Assembly (NCBI GenBank): GCA_963734625.1
Contig: CAVTHW010000018.1
Location: 124,001 to 188,000, forward strand
Direction of reading: 5' to 3'
Source of the DNA: CAVTHW01 sp963734625
Lineage (GTDB): Bacteria; Acidobacteriota; Terriglobia; Bryobacterales; Bryobacteraceae
DNA length: 64,000 bases
The notes beneath the pieces were generated by a model. The model was not told the origin of the DNA. It was given only the letters and a program-made list of their open reading frames with translations, and did no database searches. Position numbers and translations under genes: made by a program. The number at the start of each line of letters is the position of its first letter. Positions within the stretch are counted from its first letter, which is position 1. This document shows positions 57,287-64,000 of this stretch, piece by piece.

Positions 57287-58519
57287 ATGGACGCCGAGAT
57301 TATCGCTGTTGGCTCCGAATTGCTGACCCCCGAGCGGCTCGACACCAACTCTCTGTTTCTGACCGGAGAGCTCAATGCGCTGGGCGTGGAGCTCGTCGCC
57401 AAGATGGTGATCGGCGACAACGTGGCGCGCCTGGAGCAAGCGGTGCGCGGCGCGATATCGCGCGCCGATATCACGATCCTCACCGGCGGCCTGGGCCCCA
57501 CCGAAGACGACCTGACGCGGGAGGCCGTGGCCGCGGCGCTCGGCCTCGAGCTCAGCTACCACCCCGAGATTTGCGAATCCATCGAGCAGCGGTTCCGCCG
57601 GATGAACCGTAAGATGGCCGAGATCAACCGGCGTCAGGCTTTCTTGATTGAGGGAGCCGAGGCGCTGCCCAACCCCAACGGCACCGCCCCAGGCCAGTGG
57701 ATCGATTTGGCGGGACGGGTTGTGCTGCTGCTCCCTGGCCCGCCGCCTGAACTGAAGCCCATGTTCCTGGACCATTGTCTGCCGCGCTTGCGGCGGATAC
57801 TGCCCAAGCTGGTGATACGGACGCGCTGCTACCGTGTGGCCGGCATGCCGGAATCGGATCTGGATCAGCTCATCGCACCGGTTTACAAGCCCTATGCAAA
57901 CCCGGCCACAACCATCCTGGCCGCGCCGGGCGACATCCAGATTCACTTGCGCGCGCGCTGCGGGGCGGAGGCGGAAGCCGAGGCGCTGCTGGCCGAGGTG
58001 GGCGGCAAGATCGAGGCCCTGCTGGGCGACAGGATCTACTCCCGCCACGGCGAGCCGCTGGAGGAAGTGATCGGGCAGCGGCTCCGCGCCCGCGGCGAGA
58101 CCCTGAGCGTCGCCGAGAGTTGCACCGGCGGCCTGCTGGCGGAGCGGATCACCTCTATCCCCGGCAGTTCCGACTACTTCATTGGCGGTTTCCTGGTCTA
58201 CGCAAACCTGATGAAGACCAGCCTGCTGGGCGTCGAGGCGGCGCTGATAGAAGAGCACGGCGCGGTCAGCGAATCCGTAGCCGAAGCCATGGCCGCCGGC
58301 GCGCGGAGCCGCACGGGCTCGGCCTACGCGCTGGCCATCACCGGGGTTGCCGGGCCGGGTGGCGGCTCCGACGCCAAGCCCGTCGGCACGGTTGTGATCG
58401 GACTCGCGGGGCCGGAGGGATGCCGCTCCGACCGCTTCCGCTTTCTCGGCAACCGGACGCGCGTGCGCGCGCTCTCCGCCCAGTCCGCTCTCGACCTGCT
58501 GCGAAAAGTCCTCGAGTGA
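57287..58519 (+). CDS. cinA: CinA-family protein (NMN deamidase / ADP-ribose pyrophosphatase)
   Basis: The 410-residue product starts right after the propeller gene stop. The N-terminal MoCF-like (COG1058) half carries MDAEIIAVGSELLTPERLDT, ITILTGGLGPTEDDLTREAV and NPNGTAPGQWIDLAGRVVLL. The C-terminal NMN amidohydrolase half carries GETLSVAESCTGGLLAERIT with the catalytic Ser, SDYFIGGFLVYANLMKTSLL and ALAITGVAGPGGGSDAKPVG. In other bacteria it recycles NMN formed by DNA ligase, and the gene can belong to competence or DNA-damage regulons. Confidence 0.94.
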   Translation: MDAEIIAVGSELLTPERLDTNSLFLTGELNALGVELVAKMVIGDNVARLEQAVRGAISRADITILTGGLGPTEDDLTREAVAAALGLELSYHPEICESIEQRFRRMNRKMAEINRRQAFLIEGAEALPNPNGTAPGQWIDLAGRVVLLLPGPPPELKPMFLDHCLPRLRRILPKLVIRTRCYRVAGMPESDLDQLIAPVYKPYANPATTILAAPGDIQIHLRARCGAEAEAEALLAEVGGKIEALLGDRIYSRHGEPLEEVIGQRLRARGETLSVAESCTGGLLAERITSIPGSSDYFIGGFLVYANLMKTSLLGVEAALIEEHGAVSESVAEAMAAGARSRTGSAYALAITGVAGPGGGSDAKPVGTVVIGLAGPEGCRSDRFRFLGNRTRVRALSAQSALDLLRKVLE

Positions 58520-58545
58520 ATTGGTGGGTGAGCCGCCGCGTAGAT

Positions 58546-58740
58546 ATGGCCACAATCGTCGGACGGCCTGGCTCGATCCGGGCTCTGCATATACAGCCAG
58601 AAAAGGGTCTCAAACTCCGTAATCTGGCATATAATCGACGGTGGGCTGGAACCGAGGAGGAGGGGCTGCGCCGGGTGTACGGCGAACGATACGTGGTCTA
58701 TCGGGACGCCGTGAAGCGTCTGGCCCCGCCGTTCTTTTGA
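58546..58740 (+). CDS. Small hypothetical basic protein
   Basis: Not recognised. The 64-residue reading (MATIVGRPGSIRALHIQPEK, then GLKLRNLAYNRRWAGTEEEG and RVYGERYVVYRDAVKRLAPP) follows cinA by 26 bp and precedes the methyltransferase by 15 bp. A GTG inside the cinA end would add ten residues. Coding status rests on context and composition only. Confidence 0.4.
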   Translation: MATIVGRPGSIRALHIQPEKGLKLRNLAYNRRWAGTEEEGLRRVYGERYVVYRDAVKRLAPPFF

Positions 58741-58755
58741 CCCAGGAGACTAGTG

Positions 58756-59316
58756 ATGATCGAAGCGCTGGTTGTGACGTTTTTCCCCTTGGCTTTCCTT
58801 GCCGTTCTGTTTACCAGCGGCCAACTGCTCCGGCGCAGGCAGATCGACCCGGACGGAGACGCTCCCATCGGCAGAAAGCTGTTCTATGCCAGCAAGTACA
58901 TGATCATTGTCGCGTGGACGGCAGTGGTGCTGGATAGCTGGGGCGTCAATGTCTCTTTCTTCAATGCACCGGCGTCGCTCAAGAAGCTGGCTCTTGGCCT
59001 GTGGGCTTTAGGGTTCGTACTGATGTTCATTGGGAGGTTCGGGCTGGGAAGCTCCTTCCGTATCGGGAGCCCCAGGGAGAGCACGCGCTTGAGAGTGGAT
59101 GGATTGTTCCGTGTTAGCCGCAACCCGATGTACCTGGGCGTGTATTCCACCCTTCTTGCCACAGTCCTCCGCACCTGGAATCCGGTTCTGCTCCTGGTCG
59201 CCGCCTTCATAGCCGCCGTTCACCACAGAATTGTCCTTGCCGAAGAGACTCACCTTCGGTACGCGTTTGGCGAAGAGTACGGAGAGTATTGCAGTCGGGT
59301 GAGGCGGTATCTTTAG
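58756..59316 (+). CDS. Isoprenylcysteine carboxyl methyltransferase-like membrane protein
   Basis: The 186-residue integral membrane protein belongs to the ICMT/PEMT-like group. It has five or so helices and the C-terminal signature DGLFRVSRNPMYLGVYSTLL, then AVHHRIVLAEETHLRYAFGE and EYGEYCSRVRRYL. The RNPMYLG and EE-L-FG-EY motifs bind S-adenosylmethionine in the family. AGGAG (58744-58748) supports ATG 58756. Bacterial substrates are mostly unknown. Confidence 0.87.
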   Translation: MIEALVVTFFPLAFLAVLFTSGQLLRRRQIDPDGDAPIGRKLFYASKYMIIVAWTAVVLDSWGVNVSFFNAPASLKKLALGLWALGFVLMFIGRFGLGSSFRIGSPRESTRLRVDGLFRVSRNPMYLGVYSTLLATVLRTWNPVLLLVAAFIAAVHHRIVLAEETHLRYAFGEEYGEYCSRVRRYL

Positions 59317-59402
59317 AATTGCGGTTGCTACCGATTTCTCTCCGCGCAGCGGATTGACTGCCCCAAAGCCCGGGACTATGCTGAGCGCATGGAGGTGCTG
59401 GG

Positions 59403-60812
59403 ATGAGACGTTTGGCGGTGGTCTTGTTTGCCTTGGTGTCGCTGCTTCCACTAAGGCCGGCTTCCGGACCGCTGAGCCCGGAACAGAAGGCATGGCTGTC
59501 GCACGCCGAGCGCTACCAGAAGAGCGGTTGGATCTATCTGCGGATCGAGGGTGAGCCCCGCGAACGCGGCTTCCAGCACGGCTACCTGCTGGCGAAAGAG
59601 ATCACCGAGGGGCTGCGCGTCCGCCGGGAGCTCTGGAAGCACACCAGCGGAATGGACTGGGAATGGCTTGTGGCTAAATCCAAAGCAATGTTTACGCCCA
59701 AGGTCGATCCCGAGAGCCTGGCGGAGATCGACGGCATCGTTGAGGGTCTGGCGGCGGCCGGCAATCCTTCCAGCAGGGATGAGATGGTGGCGTTCAACGG
59801 CTGGATCGAACTGCTCGGGTACTGGTGGCCGGAGGAGAAGAAGAAGCTCGGTCTGCAATCGCCGGATCCGCCCAAGCAGGGGTGCAGTTCCTTCATTGCC
59901 ACGGGAAGCATGACGGCCGGCGGCGGAATCGTGCTCGCGCACAACACCATGAGTTCTTACCCCGAGGCCGACGCGAATGTGATCCTCGACGTGGCGCCCG
60001 CCAGGGGCCACCGAATCCTGATGCAGACCACTCCCGGGTGGATTCACAGCGGGACCGATTTCTTCATTACCAGCGCGGGGCTGGTGGGCTCGGAGACCAC
60101 CATTGGCGGCTTCAACGGCTTTGACGAGAAGGGAATACCCGAGTTCGTGCGATTCCGGCGCGCCACCCAGGACGCCTCCTCCATCGACCAGTGGGCCTCC
60201 ATCATGAAGCAGGGCAACAACGGCGGCTACGCCAACGCCTGGCTGATCGGCGACGTCAACAGCAACGAAATCGCGCGGCTGGAACAGGGACTGCGAACCA
60301 CCGCATTCGAGAAGAAACGCGACGGTTATTTCACCGGCTCCAACATCGCCGAGGACCTGAAGGTGCTGCGTCTGGAAACCGAAATGAACAGCGACGACAT
60401 CCGTGACAACGCTGTGGCGCGGCGCGTGCGCTGGAAGCAGTTGATGCAGGAGTTCAGCGGGAAGATCGATGTGGAACTGGCCAAGCGGTTCGAAGCCGAT
60501 CACTACGATGCGACCCTACTGAAAGTCAACCCTGGGAGCCACTCCTTATGCGCGCATGCGGACCTGGATCCCCAGCCCGGCTGGTCGCAGGGGGTGCCTT
60601 TCAGCCCGGGCGGCACGTTCGATGCAAAAGTAGTGGATTCCAGGATGGCGAAGCAGATGGCCTTCGCGGCTCGTTGGGGCTCCGCGTGCGGCATCGCCTT
60701 CGACGCGCGCAAGTTCCTCGCGGCGCATGCGCAGTTCGACTGGATGGAAGGCATTCTTAAGGACAGACCAACCCAACCGTGGACGGAGTTTCGGGCAGGC
60801 AGCAAGAAGTAG
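59403..60812 (+). CDS. Secreted phospholipase B-like/C45-type Ntn hydrolase
   Basis: The 469-residue product from an ATG preceded by GGAGG has a signal peptide (LAVVLFALVSLLPLRPASG). GEPRERGFQHGYLLAKEIT and EIDGIVEGLAAAGNPSSRDE resemble the N-terminal part of phospholipase B-like and AAT/C45 hydrolases. The probable self-cleavage nucleophile is Cys in PPKQGCSSFIATGSMTAGGG. The following IVLAHNTMSSYPEA, SAGLVGSETTIGGFNGFDEK and GGYANAWLIGDVNSNEIARL continue the fold. Likely a periplasmic amidase or lipase-type enzyme; substrate unknown. Confidence 0.8.
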   Translation: MRRLAVVLFALVSLLPLRPASGPLSPEQKAWLSHAERYQKSGWIYLRIEGEPRERGFQHGYLLAKEITEGLRVRRELWKHTSGMDWEWLVAKSKAMFTPKVDPESLAEIDGIVEGLAAAGNPSSRDEMVAFNGWIELLGYWWPEEKKKLGLQSPDPPKQGCSSFIATGSMTAGGGIVLAHNTMSSYPEADANVILDVAPARGHRILMQTTPGWIHSGTDFFITSAGLVGSETTIGGFNGFDEKGIPEFVRFRRATQDASSIDQWASIMKQGNNGGYANAWLIGDVNSNEIARLEQGLRTTAFEKKRDGYFTGSNIAEDLKVLRLETEMNSDDIRDNAVARRVRWKQLMQEFSGKIDVELAKRFEADHYDATLLKVNPGSHSLCAHADLDPQPGWSQGVPFSPGGTFDAKVVDSRMAKQMAFAARWGSACGIAFDARKFLAAHAQFDWMEGILKDRPTQPWTEFRAGSKK

Positions 60813-61111
60813 CGAGGAGTGTCGTTCAGACCGAGGGGGGGCGCCAGGGAAGATCTGGGTGGCCGTTCCGGTCCATCCAGCCCGCGCCCAGTTTCCGGAA
60901 ACACCACATACCGACAACTGATCGGACTGGGGGCATGAAGGGTCTTCGGGCAATCACCGGCCGTGTGTCGACACGGCGCGACACTCTGTATGCGTGTGCG
61001 AAGGCGCGAAGCATGAAAGTCGATTGGGGGCTGCGTGCAGACGTCCGCCCGGGGTCCGCTCAGAGTGGAGCGAAGGAATGGCTAAGTTCAACTGGCGCTT
61101 CGAAAGCCGTT
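60813..61111. other. Intergenic region without recognised gene
   Basis: About 300 bp between the Ntn hydrolase and the convergent secreted protein. No convincing reading frame, RNA gene or strong terminator hairpin was seen. Short antisense-like readings here lack ribosome sites. Confidence 0.5.
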
Positions 61112-61690
61112 TCAGCGTTTCGCCTCGCCTGCAGGCGTTTGTCCGGTTCCCAGCACTTCGATACATCGCTGCACATTGAGGTCCCTCACGTCTCCACCAC
61201 CGAAGCTTTCGACCAGCATGGCAGTCCCCTCGGGCATAATGTCGGTCCATCCATACCACAAACGAAATGTAGTATCCCTCGGCAACGAGCTTGGCAACAA
61301 TGACGGCAAAATCTTCCGATCCTGATCGCTCATGATTTCGTCTTTTGCGCGTTTCTCCACGGCATACACGAGGTACACCCTGCCCGGCTCCGGTGGGCGT
61401 GACCAACTGCAGGGATTGTACAGCAAGGTCGTAGCCTCGTACAGAATCAGAGTGTTCGCGGGAGAACCCTTCCAGTACTCATTGACGCGGAACTTGACAG
61501 CGTAACGCTTTGCGGCCATGTCGGACCGTTCCGGCAGCGCCGTTCTTTCGATGACCGTGCCCCGGAAAACGATTGTGGCTTCTGCCATCCTGGTCTTGGC
61601 GTTTGCCGGGTCGGGTACAACGATGGTGCACGGCAACGCGGTCGTGCTGAGGAGCAACAGCGTGAACGCAGCGGCGCGAATCACGTCCAC
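61112..61690 (-). CDS. Secreted protein, TIMP/NTR-like
   Basis: The 192-residue product from a GTG start (AGGGGAGG upstream) has a signal peptide (AAAFTLLLLSTTALP). A Cys follows immediately at the mature N-terminus (CTIVVPDPANAKTRMAEATI). Then come IVFRGTVIE, VKFRVNEYWKGSPANTLILY and NPCSWSRPPEPGRVYLVYAV. A Cys near the mature start and a VF-G-V then V-YWKG strand pattern resemble the netrin/TIMP-like domains of bacterial secreted proteins; this is structural inference. Function unknown. Confidence 0.6.
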   Translation of the reverse strand: MDVIRAAAFTLLLLSTTALPCTIVVPDPANAKTRMAEATIVFRGTVIERTALPERSDMAAKRYAVKFRVNEYWKGSPANTLILYEATTLLYNPCSWSRPPEPGRVYLVYAVEKRAKDEIMSDQDRKILPSLLPSSLPRDTTFRLWYGWTDIMPEGTAMLVESFGGGDVRDLNVQRCIEVLGTGQTPAGEAKR

Positions 61691-61845
61691 AATGCCTCCC
61701 CTCGCATCTCGTTCCTATTAGGGCTCGCCCTACGGAGAGTATACAACCAAATCGTCTCGCCGGTTCCGCAAGAATGCCGCTGCCGCACCGTAGAGTTCTT
61801 AGTGGTGTCCATCCGTTTGTGCGGTTCGGAGTAGACTCAGGGCAT

Positions 61846-62604
61846 ATGACACCGGATCGGCCGATCCCCGTATGGGATTCCCGGGCATCGTTTTTCCGGC
61901 TAGGCTTCACGGTTGTTAGGTTCCTCGCCGCCCTTCGTCTGGTTGTGGCACAGCCATCTCCTCCAGTAGCCGGCTTGCTCCAGCAATTCGAGAACACCAA
62001 AGTGTTCTGGCAACAGGTCGAGGTTGCGAAGGCAATCGTCGCCGCAAGAGATGCCAGCATTCTCCCGAAACTCGAGCCGTGGCTTACTCACCAGGACCGG
62101 CACTTGAGAGGAAACGCCGGGCTCGTCTTCGCCGGTCTCGGAGACTCCAGAGGGTTTGACGTGATCACGGCCATTCTCGATGACCGCTCGGAGAGGCCGG
62201 TCACGCAGGGAATCCCCGCTGGAAACCCCAGTTCTAGGGCGCAGATTAGATCGGATCGTTACTATGCGGCGCACCTGCTGGGTGATTTGAAGGACCCCCG
62301 TGCGGTCCCTATTCTCGTGCCTCTCCTGAAGGATGCGGATGTCAACTGGATCGTGCCGTGGTCGCTCGGGCAGATCGGCGATAAGTCCGCGATTGACCCG
62401 CTGATCGCAACTCTGAGCGACAAGGATGCGAGCATGCGGGTTCTCGCCATCCACGCTCTTGTCGAACTCAAGGCCACCGAGGCGTTGCCTAAGCTCCGCC
62501 AGTTGCTCGGAGATACCGAAAAATGCAAGTTCGACAAACTGGAATCGGTCGCCGAGGCCGCCCAGGTTGCAATCGCCAAACTGGAGATACTCCCCCAGCG
62601 ATAA
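61846..62604 (+). CDS. HEAT-repeat protein
   Basis: The 252-residue product has an N-terminal hydrophobic stretch (FFRLGFTVVRFLAALRLVVA) and then HEAT/PBS-lyase repeats: HQDRHLRGNAGLVFAGLGDS, YYAAHLLGDLKDPRAVPILV, NWIVPWSLGQIGDKSAIDPL and SMRVLAIHALVELKATEALP. Such arrays are protein-binding scaffolds. ATG 61846 is the simplest start; a reading from 61774 has no ribosome site. Its stop is 20 bp from the convergent esterase stop. Confidence 0.75.
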   Translation: MTPDRPIPVWDSRASFFRLGFTVVRFLAALRLVVAQPSPPVAGLLQQFENTKVFWQQVEVAKAIVAARDASILPKLEPWLTHQDRHLRGNAGLVFAGLGDSRGFDVITAILDDRSERPVTQGIPAGNPSSRAQIRSDRYYAAHLLGDLKDPRAVPILVPLLKDADVNWIVPWSLGQIGDKSAIDPLIATLSDKDASMRVLAIHALVELKATEALPKLRQLLGDTEKCKFDKLESVAEAAQVAIAKLEILPQR

Positions 62605-62624
62605 GAACTGGACTAACCGGCGCC

Positions 62625-63803
62625 TTACCGGAACATTTGCGGCGCAACTTCGTTCAGGTGGAACCGCCAGATGTTCCATTCGTGCCGGCCGTCGGTTATC
62701 CGGAAGATATGCTTGATCCCTTTGGCGGTGAGCGTGGCATCCAAGGCCTTCGCCCCCGAAAGCGCGAAGTCATCCTTGCCGGCTCCCACCCAAAGCAGCT
62801 TGATCTTCTTGTTGGTGGCCACGGCGTTCGCGAAGAAACCCGGATAGGTCTGATCCGCGTTCTGCGCGCCCGCGCTCATGACCACAATCGAATGGAAAAG
62901 GTCCGGGTTGGCGAAGCCTATAGCGACCGTCTGCCCGCCGCCCATCGACAGTCCGCCGATAGCCCGGTTGTCGGCGCCCTTGGCCGTGCGGAACTTCTTC
63001 TCGACGAATGGAATCACGTCTTCGAGCAGGTCCTTGGCGATGGCGCTGGTCTGCTGCCCGCCAGCCGGAGCGGCGGCGGCGGCCGGCTTCTCGGGCCCCA
63101 GGCCAACGCCCTGCCGCGCATAGCCCAGGGGATTGACGATGATCATCGGCTTGGCTTTGCCCTCGGCGATGAGATTGTCGAGGATGTAGTTGGCGCGGCC
63201 AGTCAGCACCCAGCTCGACTCGATGTTGCCCGAACCGTGCAGCAGGTAGAACACCGGATAGCGCTGGCTGCCCCGGTCGTATCCCGGCGGCGTGTAAATC
63301 CACAGCGTGCGCGGCGCGCCGATGGTCTTCGACTCATACGTCTCGATTCGCACCGTGCCGTGCGGCACCGGTTTTGCGTCGTAAAAAGTGAGGCCGTCGG
63401 CCGGCACTTCCACCAAACTGGCCGGCGGGAAGTTGCCAAACCCGATCTTCACCGACGGATTTTGCGGGTCCATGGCGACGATTCCGTCGACGCGCAACTG
63501 ATAGTTATAGACATCCGGCGCCAGCGGCCCGATCGTGGCGGTCCACACGCCGTCGGCTCCTTTGGTCATCGGATGCTCCTTGCCGTCGATCTCACCGATG
63601 ACGATCACTTCCTTCGCATTGGGAGCGCGGAAGCGAACCGTGAAAGTGCGATCCGCGTTCACTTGCGGGGACACCACCGCGGGTCCGCGCCCTGCGCCGC
63701 CACGAGCGCCGGCAGCCGGCGGCCCCGCGGGCGCCTGAGCGCTGGCCACCCCGGCCATTAGCATAAAGACGGCCAAGCCACAGAGGGTTCTTCTGATACG
63801 CAT
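62625..63803 (-). CDS. Secreted esterase (esterase D/XynZ-like) with N-terminal Ig/CBM48-like domain
   Basis: ATG 63803 is set by AGGAGG eight bases upstream, giving 392 residues with a signal peptide (LCGLAVFMLMAGVASAQ). An E-set/CBM48-like domain follows (TFTVRFRAPNAKEVIVIGEI; GVWTATIGPLAPDVYNYQLR). The esterase D alpha/beta hydrolase domain has LWIYTPPGYDRGSQRYPVFY, LLHGSGNIESSW and the nucleophile elbow AIGGLSMGGGQTVAIGFANP. The end HEWNIWRFHLNEVAP carries the catalytic His. Probably acts on esterified polysaccharides or similar compounds. Confidence 0.9.
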   Translation of the reverse strand: MRIRRTLCGLAVFMLMAGVASAQAPAGPPAAGARGGAGRGPAVVSPQVNADRTFTVRFRAPNAKEVIVIGEIDGKEHPMTKGADGVWTATIGPLAPDVYNYQLRVDGIVAMDPQNPSVKIGFGNFPPASLVEVPADGLTFYDAKPVPHGTVRIETYESKTIGAPRTLWIYTPPGYDRGSQRYPVFYLLHGSGNIESSWVLTGRANYILDNLIAEGKAKPMIIVNPLGYARQGVGLGPEKPAAAAAPAGGQQTSAIAKDLLEDVIPFVEKKFRTAKGADNRAIGGLSMGGGQTVAIGFANPDLFHSIVVMSAGAQNADQTYPGFFANAVATNKKIKLLWVGAGKDDFALSGAKALDATLTAKGIKHIFRITDGRHEWNIWRFHLNEVAPQMFR

Positions 63804-63932
63804 CTCGAGTGCCTCCTGAACCTTTATGTTGTACCGGAATCGAAGTTGTAAAACAAGGTCCGATTTGACACCCCCTGAACCGGGTAGTAACGTTTTACAG
63901 AGGTCGTGACGCAAAAGACGGAGGTCTTCGGG

Positions 63933-64000
63933 ATGGGCAACCAGTTGTCCAGACGCTATTTTTTCTACGGAACCCTCTTGGCGGGGGCAGTTCCGAGGGG
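63933..64000 (+). CDS. Start of a Tat-exported protein, possibly Gfo/Idh/MocA oxidoreductase (cut by window end)
   Basis: ATG 63933 opens MGNQLSRRYFFYGTLLAGAV, a twin-arginine leader with an SRRYFFYG core. Leaders of this kind are common on Gfo/Idh/MocA oxidoreductases of Acidobacteriota, but only 22 residues are visible, so the family is a guess. It diverges from the esterase gene. A TTGACA at 63865-63870 with a weak TAACGT 17 bases later could serve as its promoter. Confidence 0.5.
   Translation, partial: MGNQLSRRYFFYGTLLAGAVPR

Noticed and set aside
58516..58740. GTG-start extension of the small gene after cinA
   Set aside because: The GTG lies inside the cinA end without a ribosome site; ATG 58546 is the more modest choice.

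Overview
The window looks like a chromosomal segment of a GC-rich Gram-negative bacterium of the Acidobacteriota, probably close to Bryobacterales/Solibacteraceae. The grounds are gene content and style: Tat-exported TIM-barrel and oxidoreductase-like proteins, SMP-30/NHL propellers, a SpoIVB-type S55 protein in an apparent non-sporeformer, POTRA proteins, frequent TTG/GTG starts and very tight ATGA/TGATG gene overlaps. That placement is inference from reading and was not tested by a search.

Layout. 0-6 kb (minus strand): the translation/secretion operon ffh-rpsP-khpA-rimM-trmD-rplS-rnhB-(small membrane protein)-lepB, followed by a glucan phosphorylase cut by the window edge. 6-10 kb (plus): lpdA-lipB-E2 acyltransferase, a lipoate/2-oxoacid dehydrogenase operon, then a secreted TIM-barrel protein. 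10-17 kb: small accessory genes (broken MNT antitoxin, DinB-like, CYTH), a large secreted propeller, an S55 protein and an orphan MNT gene. 17-22.7 kb (minus): an isc operon iscR-iscS-iscU-iscA-hscB-hscA with iscX at its far end. An MNT-HepT toxin-antitoxin pair sits between hscA and iscX, where ferredoxin is often encoded. A 25-bp palindrome lies just upstream of iscR. 22.8-29 kb (minus): a heavy-metal RND efflux operon with a small Cys-containing leader gene. 29-36 kb: gyrA-larE, a DinB protein, an HlyD-like adaptor, an MFS exporter and a DUF2934 protein.

36-43.2 kb is the most coherent candidate system: two divergent operons devoted to polyphosphate and phosphate. Leftward run two thymidylate-kinase-like proteins, SixA phosphatase and PPK2. 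Rightward run Ppx/GppA-HD, a CHAD protein, a DUF47/PhoU-like protein and a PiT phosphate permease. 43-48 kb: POTRA protein, scpA-scpB-rluB, CoA-binding protein and DUF192. 48.4-51.6 kb is an accessory segment (two unknown proteins, an ATC-hydrolase-like Tat protein, membrane protein plus PadR). It is followed by decayed copies of the CoA-binding and DUF192 3' ends, split by a 138-bp hairpin element that looks inserted with a 10-bp target duplication. 52-64 kb: beta-helix protein, rimO-yacG-pgpA-propeller-cinA, ICMT-like methyltransferase, Ntn-type hydrolase, HEAT protein, esterase and the start of a Tat-exported protein.

About a dozen genes, including ones expected to be indispensable (lepB, rnhB, hscA), carry single-base frameshifts, mostly consistent with one extra base. 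This points to residual assembly indels rather than wholesale gene decay. No tRNA, rRNA, CRISPR array or transposase gene was recognised.
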